Shown: positions 58,328-64,000 of the stretch, piece by piece
Layout of the letters: each line of letters opens with the position of its first letter
Numbering within the stretch: position 1 is the first letter of the stretch
Assembly: GCA_016218685.1 (NCBI GenBank)
Contig: JACRDD010000020.1
Span: 62,001 to 126,000 of the forward strand
DNA from: Desulfobacterales bacterium
GTDB lineage: Bacteria > Desulfobacterota > Desulfobacteria > Desulfobacterales > Desulfosarcinaceae
Direction of reading: 5' to 3'
Length of the DNA: 64,000 nt
The notes under the pieces: generated by a model
What the model was told of the DNA's origin: nothing
Seen by the model: only the letters and a program-made list of their open reading frames with translations
Database searches by the model: none
Position numbers and translations under genes: made by a program

Positions 58328-61105
58328 CTACGCCGCCAAAACCTCATTCATTTCGTTGATAATGCTTTCCGATTCATTGCCAAAAAGCTGCCACATCTTC
58401 CCCCTGCCGCCGTCTTCGATAAAGGGCGTGTAGTCCAGGTCATCGACGCTGGCGGAAATTGACGCGGCGATGTGGTCTTTGAGCATGCGCAGCCACTGCA
58501 TCTGGGCTTCGGTGAACTTCAGGGTGCCGGCCTGTTTTTTGAAGACCCAGTTCTGGAAATTTCGGTCCACGGTTTTGTCGTAGGTGGTGAGGGTGGCATC
58601 GATGCCCGCCACCTTGCGGATGAGGGCGACGAGGGCCACCAGCTCATTCTTGGGCTGGCCGCTGACGCTCTCCAGCAGTTCATAGGCCCGCCAGACGCCC
58701 AAGGGGGCCAGGGCGGGCTTGTCGCTCACGATGGTCTCCACCAACTCCTTGATCATCGTAAAGGTCAGCTCGCGCCGGCGGTAGGGCTGCGCATAAAAGA
58801 TCTGCAGGGCCGTGATTTCGTCTTTGTGCTGGGCGATCCAGGCCGCGAAGTTTTTGATCAGCTCCCGGGCCTTGTCCTTGTTGTCCTTTTCCCAGCCCGC
58901 GGCCGTAACCGAGTCGATGTTGACGGTATCGATCAACTGTTCATGGGTCTTGCGCACATTCTCGATGAAATTGTTCAGCTCGCCGTTGAAGGTGGCGGCG
59001 GCCTGGCTCCGCAGCGCCGCCGTGAGGCTGCTCAGCTTTTCCGCTTTCTCGTCCGGCGCGGCATCGGGATTTTCCTGCTCCACCCGCAGGCCCAGATTTT
59101 CCAACGTGTCGGGATTGAAGGCGTGCAGCAACTCCCCTGCCACCTGGGCCATGCTCTTGCCCTGGGACTTGGTGGTAAAAATCGCTTTTTCCTTGGCGTT
59201 GAGCTGCTTTTCCAGGCGGATCAGGCGATTGGCCAGGGAAGTAAAGAGGTCTTCGTCCCGCGCGCCCACGGTGATGGCTTCCAGCAAATCCTTGAGCGCC
59301 ACGCCGGGCTTGCGCTCCAGGGGGCGGCTGTCGGTCTTGAGGCTGGTGGTGACGCCGACGGCATCGACAATCACATAGTGGTCTTTGGTGTGGCGGGCCG
59401 AGGGGGTCACCTTCTTGAGGTCGTCGAGCGTGATGGTACGCGTGCCCCGGCCTTTCATCTGCTCAAAGTAGTTGCGGCTCTTGACATCGCGCATGAAGAG
59501 CAGGCACTCCAGGGGCCGCACATCGGTACCGGTGGCGATCATGTCCACGGTCACGGCGATGCGCGGATAGTAGTCGTTGCGGAACCGGGCCAGGGTCCCT
59601 TTGGGGTCCTCGGCATTATAGGTAATCTTCGTGCAGAAACGATTCTCTTCGCCGAACTCTTCGCGCACGATTTGAATGATGTCGTCGGCGTGGCTGTCGG
59701 TTTTTGCGAAAACCAGGGTCTTGGGCACTTCGAACTCGCCCTTCTCATTGTCGCGGCCCGGGAACATCTCCGGCAGATGCTTTTTAAAGGCGCGAATGAC
59801 CGTGCGGATCTGGCTGGGATTGACCACCTCATCGTCGAGTTGTTTATTGGTATAGACCACATCTTCATCCAACTGTTCCCAGCGCTTTTTACGGGAGAGC
59901 TTTTCCCGGCGGTCCACATATTGGCCTTTCCAGACCTTGGCGCCTTTTTTGGTGATCCTGGTTTCGATGAGATAGACGTCGCTGCCCACATTGACGCCGT
60001 CGATCACCGCCTGCTCGTGGGTATATTCGCTGACCACGTTCTGATTAAAAAAGCCGAAGGTCCGATTGTCGGGCGTGGCGGTAAGGCCGATCAAGGAGGC
60101 GTCAAAGTAGTCCAGCACTTGCTTCCAGAGGTTGTAAATGCTGCGGTGGCATTCGTCGATGACGATGAAGTCGAAGAACTCAACCGGTACTTTGGGGTTA
60201 TAAACCACCGGCAATGGTTTGCGTTTCTCCCACTTGATTTCGCCGGGGTTGGTCTCCTCGGCCTTTTCATCCAGCTCTTCCCCTTTAAGGATTGCGTAGA
60301 GCCGCTGGATGGTGCTGATGTAGACCTGATTGTCGGTGGGCACGAAGCTGGATTTCAGGCGATGGACGCCGTACAGTTCGGAAAACTTGCGGTGGTCGTC
60401 ATTGGGAAGATAGGCCATGAATTCCTGCTCGGCCTGCTCGCCCAGATTTCTCGTATCCACCAGAAACAAGACCCGCCGGGCCTTGGCGTAGGTCAGCAGG
60501 CGATAGATGGCGGTAATGGCGGTGAAGGTTTTCCCTGAACCGGTGGCCATCTGGACAAGGGCCTTGCTCTGGTTGCGGCGGAAGGAGTCTTCCAGGTTTT
60601 TGATGGCGATGATCTGGCACTCCCGCAGCCCTTTGGGAACCAACGGCGGAATATCGAATACCGTGCGCCGCAAGGAGACGCCTTGCTTGAGCCAATCGCG
60701 AAAGGTTTCCGGCCGGTGAAAGGTGAAGAGGGCGCGGGAGCGCGGTTTGGGATCGCGGTAATCGGTAAAGCGGGTCAAAGCGCCGGTGCTTTCGAACACA
60801 AAGGGCAGCGGCGCGTTGTTGAGGTGTTTGAGTTTGCTGTCCGCATAGGCCTTGGACTGGGTTTCGGCCTGGATGAGCTGGAAGCCCTTGTCTTCGGCCT
60901 TGGCCTCGATGACGCCCACCGGCTGGCCCTCGACGAACAGGGCATAATCCAGCTCTTTGCCGTCCTGGGTGTTGTAATAGCGTATGGCCACGCCCAATGC
61001 GGCATTCAGGTTGATTTGCTTCTTATCCTGGATGGCCCAACCGCACTCTCTCAATTGCCGATCGATGTTGTCGCGCGCTCGCTGTTCCGGTTCTTGATTG
61101 GTCAT
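58328..61105 (-). CDS. hsdR: Type I restriction enzyme, translocase and nuclease subunit
   Basis: A 925-residue motor and endonuclease. The N-terminal nuclease motif is D53...E67-A-K69 (VGVIEAKA). The helicase core has Walker A MATGSGKT (186-193), IDECH box, SLIGLTATPD and the late QMKGRGTRT motif. The C-terminal helical domain binds the methyltransferase core. Complete motifs suggest an active enzyme. ATG at 61105 is 2 bases after the radC stop, so it is read from the radC side. Confidence 0.94.
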   Translation of the reverse strand: MTNQEPEQRARDNIDRQLRECGWAIQDKKQINLNAALGVAIRYYNTQDGKELDYALFVEGQPVGVIEAKAEDKGFQLIQAETQSKAYADSKLKHLNNAPLPFVFESTGALTRFTDYRDPKPRSRALFTFHRPETFRDWLKQGVSLRRTVFDIPPLVPKGLRECQIIAIKNLEDSFRRNQSKALVQMATGSGKTFTAITAIYRLLTYAKARRVLFLVDTRNLGEQAEQEFMAYLPNDDHRKFSELYGVHRLKSSFVPTDNQVYISTIQRLYAILKGEELDEKAEETNPGEIKWEKRKPLPVVYNPKVPVEFFDFIVIDECHRSIYNLWKQVLDYFDASLIGLTATPDNRTFGFFNQNVVSEYTHEQAVIDGVNVGSDVYLIETRITKKGAKVWKGQYVDRREKLSRKKRWEQLDEDVVYTNKQLDDEVVNPSQIRTVIRAFKKHLPEMFPGRDNEKGEFEVPKTLVFAKTDSHADDIIQIVREEFGEENRFCTKITYNAEDPKGTLARFRNDYYPRIAVTVDMIATGTDVRPLECLLFMRDVKSRNYFEQMKGRGTRTITLDDLKKVTPSARHTKDHYVIVDAVGVTTSLKTDSRPLERKPGVALKDLLEAITVGARDEDLFTSLANRLIRLEKQLNAKEKAIFTTKSQGKSMAQVAGELLHAFNPDTLENLGLRVEQENPDAAPDEKAEKLSSLTAALRSQAAATFNGELNNFIENVRKTHEQLIDTVNIDSVTAAGWEKDNKDKARELIKNFAAWIAQHKDEITALQIFYAQPYRRRELTFTMIKELVETIVSDKPALAPLGVWRAYELLESVSGQPKNELVALVALIRKVAGIDATLTTYDKTVDRNFQNWVFKKQAGTLKFTEAQMQWLRMLKDHIAASISASVDDLDYTPFIEDGGRGKMWQLFGNESESIINEMNEVLAA

Positions 61106-61107
61106 AC

Positions 61108-61809
61108 CTACTCCAGCATGCCGTCATTAGCGAAACTGTAAAATGTATCGCCGCCGACAATGATATGATCGAGCACCTTGATCCCCATGATTTTGCCCGC
61201 GGCGAACAATTCCCTGGTAAACGCCCGGTCTTCCAGGCTCGGGGTGGTGTTGCCGCTGGGGTGATTATGGATACAGATAATGGCGGCCGCATACTTTTGA
61301 AGCGCTGCGTGGAATATCTCACGGATAATGGGCTCGGCGTGATTGACGGTGCCCGCGGCGGCATCGCCGATGTCGATAATTCCGTTGTCGCTATTCAAAA
61401 AGGCGACCTTGGATACTTCCGTCTTGCGATCACGCAACTGAGGCAGGACGATCTCAACGAGATCTTGGGCCGATTCAATCTTGCGCCGGGCAATCAGCGC
61501 CTCATCCTCCCGGAATCGTCGGCCGATCTCGAGGGCGGCCATGACCTGGGCAATCTTAGCCGGTCCCAGCCCCTTGATCTCCTTCCATTCGCGCATGTCC
61601 GAATGGCTCATATTCCGAAAGCTGCCGAACTTTTCGACCATCTGGCGTCCCAGATCAATGGCGCTCATACCGGCCACGCCGGTACGCAAAAGAATTGCCA
61701 GCAGTTCCGAATTGGTCAGCGCGCCAGGACCTTTTCTAAGGAGTTTCTCCCTGGGACGGTCCTCCCCGGGCCAATTCCGGATGCCTGTTACCTTGCGCTT
61801 GTTAAGCAC
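61108..61809 (-). CDS. radC: RadC-family JAMM-domain protein
   Basis: A 233-residue protein: a helix-hairpin-helix part (about 30-100; IKGLGPAKIAQVMA) and the JAMM/MPN+ metalloprotease-like domain with metal ligands H181, H183 and D194 (HNHPSGNTTPSLED). RadC was once linked to recombination repair but its activity remains unclear, and copies are common on mobile elements and in defence islands. GTG at 61809 has AGAAGG upstream. It is the first gene of the island's main set. Confidence 0.9.
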   Translation of the reverse strand: MLNKRKVTGIRNWPGEDRPREKLLRKGPGALTNSELLAILLRTGVAGMSAIDLGRQMVEKFGSFRNMSHSDMREWKEIKGLGPAKIAQVMAALEIGRRFREDEALIARRKIESAQDLVEIVLPQLRDRKTEVSKVAFLNSDNGIIDIGDAAAGTVNHAEPIIREIFHAALQKYAAAIICIHNHPSGNTTPSLEDRAFTRELFAAGKIMGIKVLDHIIVGGDTFYSFANDGMLE

Positions 61810-62162
61810 GTCCGATTACCTTCTATGAAAATAAAATGATCGGGTCTAAAAATCTTATCTCTCTTTTTAACGGCGCTTTGCCCGGGCAGGGCCTACGTTG
61901 CCCTTGGTTAACTTCATTCCAGTCAAATTGCTCAAGAACCATTTAATAACAAACGGTTGGAATGCACCCAATAAACTTGAAACCGGCGGCAAAGTCAAGG
62001 AAGGAGGTTATGATTTGTATCCTTTGATACATTTATATCTTGCTGTAATAGCTTTAAAAAATATTCTTGTCGCTATTCCTGATACATTAATTCTTGATTA
62101 GCGTTGCGAATACAACAAGTTATCTTTACACGCGAAAAAATAATCTCGGCCCAGAATCGCCT
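61810..62162. other. AT-rich non-coding gap in the island
   Basis: 353 bases of markedly lower GC than the rest of the window, between the radC start and the receiver stop. It holds a perfect inverted repeat TGTATC-CTTT-GATACA (62016-62031), a perfect AGGAGG with a possible short peptide frame, and presumably the radC promoter. No integrase or excisionase remnant was recognised. Confidence 0.5.
62015..62101 (+). CDS. Possible 28-residue hydrophobic peptide
   Basis: AGGAGG (62002-62007) lies 7 bases before a TTG at 62015; the frame runs to TAG at 62099-62101. The peptide has a hydrophobic centre (LYLAVIALKNILVAIPDTLI) with one lysine, long enough to span a membrane. Small membrane peptides like this occur as type I toxins on mobile DNA, but no antisense RNA was identified and the start is TTG, so it may be chance. 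Confidence 0.25.
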   Translation: MYPLIHLYLAVIALKNILVAIPDTLILD

Positions 62163-62552
62163 TCACCCCTCCCCGATATAATGAACCCCCTTGCCCACCA
62201 CCAACTCCACGATTTCGGCGAGCCGCTCCAGTTTGAAGGGTTTGCGCAGGCAGGCCCGGGCGCCGCTTGCGATGGCTGCGCAGCGGCTTTCGCTGGAAAA
62301 CCAGCCGGTGAGAATGATCACCGGTGGGCCGTGGTGGCGGTGGACGAGCTGGGTCAGTTCCAGGCCGTTCAGGCCCGGGTGGTTGATGTCGGTGAGCATG
62401 ACGTCGAAGGGCCGGCGGCGAAGTTGCGCGAGGGCTTCTTCGGCGTCGCGGGCCTGGCAGGTCATGCAGTCGTGACATTGATCGAAGTATTGCTCCAGGG
62501 TCTCCCGAAGCGCCTGGTCATCATCGACGATTAGGATGCATTTGGGTTTCAT
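62163..62552 (-). CDS. Single-domain response regulator in the island
   Basis: A 129-residue receiver: acidic D10-D12, phosphorylation site D55 (LTDINHPG), T in ILTGW and lysine in CLRKPF. No output domain. The ATG at 62552 has AAAGGAGGCGG upstream; an in-frame earlier start lacks a site. No histidine kinase is nearby, so it is an orphan. Base usage is GC-rich like the host rather than like the AT-rich gap beside it, so it may be chromosomal DNA caught between the repeats or an older island part. Confidence 0.85.
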   Translation of the reverse strand: MKPKCILIVDDDQALRETLEQYFDQCHDCMTCQARDAEEALAQLRRRPFDVMLTDINHPGLNGLELTQLVHRHHGPPVIILTGWFSSESRCAAIASGARACLRKPFKLERLAEIVELVVGKGVHYIGEG

Positions 62553-62584
62553 GTCCGCCTCCTTTAGGCGGTTATAGCAGGCGG

Positions 62585-62605
62585 GTGTGACAGATACGGT
62601 CACAC
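62585..62605. promoter_or_regulatory. Perfect inverted repeat beside the attachment-site copy
   Basis: GTGTGAC (62585-62591) and GTCACAC (62599-62605) form perfect 7-bp arms around a 7-base spacer, 33 bases upstream of the receiver start and 18 bases from the gdhA-end copy. It could be an operator of the receiver gene or a recombinase arm site. Confidence 0.4.
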
Positions 62606-62622
62606 GGCGGGAGAAGGTTCGT

Positions 62623-62727
62623 GCCGCCGCCGAACGCTACGGCGCGCCGGGCAACTACCTGGTGGGCGCCAACATCGCCGGCTTCATCAAGGTGGTGGAT
62701 GCGATGTTGGATCAGGGGTTGGTGTGA
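62623..62727 (+). repeat. gdhA: Direct repeat copy 2 (orphan gdhA 3' end)
   Basis: A second copy of the last 105 bases of gdhA, encoding the same 34 C-terminal residues in the same phase with a TGA stop. It has no upstream gdhA sequence and so is a stranded 3' fragment. This fits the original chromosomal end displaced by an element that brought its own version. Confidence 0.85.
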
Positions 62728-62768
62728 TCGCCGCTATGCGGACACAACTCACATCCTTGACTAATGGG

Positions 62769-62798
62769 TGGATTTGAACCAATATTGGTTCAAATCCA
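62769..62798. promoter_or_regulatory. Perfect 30-bp palindrome, toxin-antitoxin operator
   Basis: TGGATTTGAACCAAT (62769-62783) is followed directly by its exact reverse complement (62784-62798). The palindrome ends 15 bases before the antitoxin ATG. Antitoxins of the Phd class bind such sites with the toxin to repress their own transcription. The right arm contains GGTTCAAATCC, which looks like a tRNA T-arm, but no tRNA is present. Confidence 0.7.
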
Positions 62799-62813
62799 TA
62801 AGGGGACAAAGCC

Positions 62814-63038
62814 ATGGAACAAATCAATATTCACACGGCCAAGGCACAACTCTCAAAGCTCATTGCAGATGGCAAAGAGGTTGTTATCGCGCGATATGGT
62901 CAGCCTGTGGCAAAATTAGTGCCTATTAAGCCCTTTCGGAAAGATCGCGTGCCGGGCACAGCCAAAGGAAAAATCAAAATAACGGATGATTTCTTTGCGC
63001 CATTGCCGGACAACATATTAGATGAATTCTATAAGTAG
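62814..63038 (+). CDS. Phd/YefM-type antitoxin
   Basis: A 74-residue antitoxin. The N-terminal half has the Phd fold pattern (INIHTAKAQLSKLIADG, then EVVIARYGQPVAKLVPI), which binds the operator DNA; the C-terminal half (ITDDFFAPLPDNILDEFYK) is flexible and acidic and wraps the toxin. AGGGGA lies about 10 bases before the ATG. The toxin gene begins 8 bases after its stop, the standard antitoxin-first order. Confidence 0.9.
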   Translation: MEQINIHTAKAQLSKLIADGKEVVIARYGQPVAKLVPIKPFRKDRVPGTAKGKIKITDDFFAPLPDNILDEFYK

Positions 63039-63046
63039 GCCCACCG

Positions 63047-63433
63047 ATGCAATACCTCCTGGACACGCATGTTCTGATCTGGTGGATCACCTCCGACAAT
63101 CGGCTCTCGGCGGCGGCCAAAGCCCTCATCCAATCCCGCCGCAACACATTGTATTGGAGCGCGGCAAGCTCTTGGGAAGTATCGATAAAGCACGCCTTGG
63201 GTCGGCTGGTGTTTGATGAAGCGCCCGAAAAGTTGTTTGGCGCGGAACTCGATAAAAATCATATTGAATCCTTGGCTATCACCAATGAGCATGCCTTCCT
63301 GTCCGGTCAGTTGCCAATGCATCATAAGGACCCTTTTGACCGGATGCTGGTGGCACAAGCACAGATCGAATCACTCGGCATCGTGACCAACGATCCGATC
63401 CTGCAACGATATGATGTGGATGTTGTCTGGTAA
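63047..63433 (+). CDS. vapC: PIN-domain toxin (VapC family)
   Basis: A 128-residue PIN ribonuclease. The acidic metal-binding residues D6 (LLDTHVLIWW), E44 (SSWEVSIKHALG) and D98 (HHKDPFDRMLVAQA), with N115-D116 (VTNDP), are all present, so it should be active. VapC toxins cut specific RNAs, often tRNAs, when the antitoxin is degraded. The target cannot be predicted. It lies just outside the island's right repeat. Confidence 0.92.
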   Translation: MQYLLDTHVLIWWITSDNRLSAAAKALIQSRRNTLYWSAASSWEVSIKHALGRLVFDEAPEKLFGAELDKNHIESLAITNEHAFLSGQLPMHHKDPFDRMLVAQAQIESLGIVTNDPILQRYDVDVVW

Positions 63434-63484
63434 GGCGTCGTTACGCTTTTACATCTGCCGGCGCGCAAAGCCCAGTGAATGCTT

Positions 63485-64000
63485 CTATTCCCGCAACGAA
63501 CGCCAAGTATGCTTCTCCAGGAAGCTGCCCGCCACGTTATTCTCCATTTCGCGGAACATCTTCCAGGGCATGGCGAACGATAGGTACTCGCTGCCCAACA
63601 GGGTACGCACATACTTGCGGGCCGAAATGTCCGTCAGCCCCACCACGGCCCTGGGCTTGGCCGATTTGGCCTCCCGATACGGAAGAATGCCGATGGTCTG
63701 GCACCCCGCGGCCCAGGGGATGATGGCGTTCTCCATGCCTTCGCGGCCGTAATTGGCGAGGATCACCAGGGCCGACAGCTGGTCCGCATCGGCCAGCAGG
63801 ACGACGGTCTCCGGCGTTTCGATCTCGGGTTGGATCTCCCCAAGGGGCTTGAAGAGCACATAGGTGGACTTTACTTGCGTGATCGGAAGTTCTTCCAGCC
63901 ACTGCTGCACCAGTTCAGGCGTTTGCACATAACCCTCGCCTTCCAGGAAATTTTCCGCGAACTCTTTGCCGGCCGTGCCTTCCAGGGCCTGGCCGACCTG
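63485..64000 (-). CDS. DUF169 family protein, 5' end beyond the window
   Basis: The C-terminal 171 codons of a minus-strand gene that stays open to the window edge. DUF169 hallmarks are visible: YVLFKPLGEI, VVLLADADQLSALVILANYG, PWAAGCQTIGILPYRE, RAVVGLTDISARKYVR and a late MPWKMFREMENNV. DUF169 proteins are common in anaerobes and archaea and have no settled function; the conserved cysteine in AAGCQTIG suggests cofactor or metal binding. An in-frame GTG at 63928 is internal and unlikely to be the start. Confidence 0.82.
   Translation of the reverse strand, partial: QVGQALEGTAGKEFAENFLEGEGYVQTPELVQQWLEELPITQVKSTYVLFKPLGEIQPEIETPETVVLLADADQLSALVILANYGREGMENAIIPWAAGCQTIGILPYREAKSAKPRAVVGLTDISARKYVRTLLGSEYLSFAMPWKMFREMENNVAGSFLEKHTWRSLRE

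Larger units (their letters stand above)
53580..62622. mobile_element. Genomic island inserted at the gdhA 3' end
   Basis: About 9 kb between the two direct repeats. It carries, all on the minus strand, radC, hsdR, hsdS, an AlbA_2/ATPase gene and hsdM, plus a receiver gene and AT-rich gaps. Direct repeats of a target gene 3' end are the usual trace of site-specific integration. No integrase is visible between them, so the element may have lost it, be moved by one supplied elsewhere, or have been trimmed. Confidence 0.7.

Noticed and set aside
53580-62622. Integrase, excisionase or transposase in the island
   Set aside because: All sizeable frames are accounted for by restriction-modification, AlbA_2, radC and receiver genes; no recombinase motif was seen.
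62787-62797. GGTTCAAATCC as part of a tRNA gene or tRNA attachment site
   Set aside because: It is fully explained as one arm of the toxin-antitoxin operator palindrome, and no tRNA cloverleaf fits the flanks.

Overview
The window is GC-rich, gene-dense DNA from an anaerobic bacterium. It is most likely a member of the Desulfobacterota (delta-proteobacterial sulfate reducer or syntroph type). This rests on gene content only: a corrinoid-protein reductive activator (RACo type), a small siroheme sulfite-reductase-like protein, a cytoplasmic multi-subunit NiFe hydrogenase, a benzoyl-CoA-reductase-like operon with ASKHA activators, a CooC-type ATPase, and sigma-54 type promoters. No rRNA, tRNA or CRISPR array was found.

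Layout. 1-6.3 kb: end of an unknown gene, a fused diadenylate cyclase/YbbR protein with a DUF2914 partner, an overlooked 49-aa gene, an MFS transporter and a large unknown protein. 6.3-12.8 kb: RACo-type activator divergent from an operon of a sulfite-reductase-like ferredoxin protein, NhaA and a phosphofructokinase with pyrophosphate-type signatures, then a PHP phosphatase. 12.9-19 kb: motAB behind a sigma-54 type promoter, a small export protein, proA-proB and a DUF1186 protein. 19.2-29.9 kb: hoxEFUYHW-like NiFe hydrogenase operon in which the diaphorase F subunit is fused to a GltD-type flavoprotein, followed by a receiver protein and a sensor kinase. 30-37.5 kb: Gdx exporter, outer-membrane phospholipase A, NfeD-stomatin pair, GAF-GGDEF protein, RND exporter and a small unknown protein.

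37.7-48 kb is the most unusual part. A secreted protein, a GMC-type flavoprotein with an added four-cysteine cluster and a helical unknown protein precede a tightly overlapped set: the two catalytic-type subunits of the benzoyl-CoA reductase / 2-hydroxyacyl-CoA dehydratase superfamily, two ASKHA ATPase activators, a protein that looks like the middle domain of acetyl-CoA synthase cut off within the A-cluster cysteines, and a CooC-like nickel-type ATPase. This suggests a radical acyl-CoA (or other difficult) reduction system with its own metal-maturation pair.

48-53.6 kb: sigma-54-driven small protein, Nudix hydrolase, a large receiver plus PEP-synthase-like protein, and gdhA. The last 105 bp of gdhA are repeated at 62,623-62,727. 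Between the copies lies an island: type I restriction-modification genes (hsdR, hsdS, hsdM), an AlbA_2/ATPase protein placed between hsdS and hsdM, radC, an AT-rich gap and a receiver protein. The repeat looks like attL/attR of an element that entered the gdhA 3' end and replaced it. Beyond it lie a Phd-PIN toxin-antitoxin pair with a perfect 30-bp palindromic operator and a DUF169 protein cut by the window edge.
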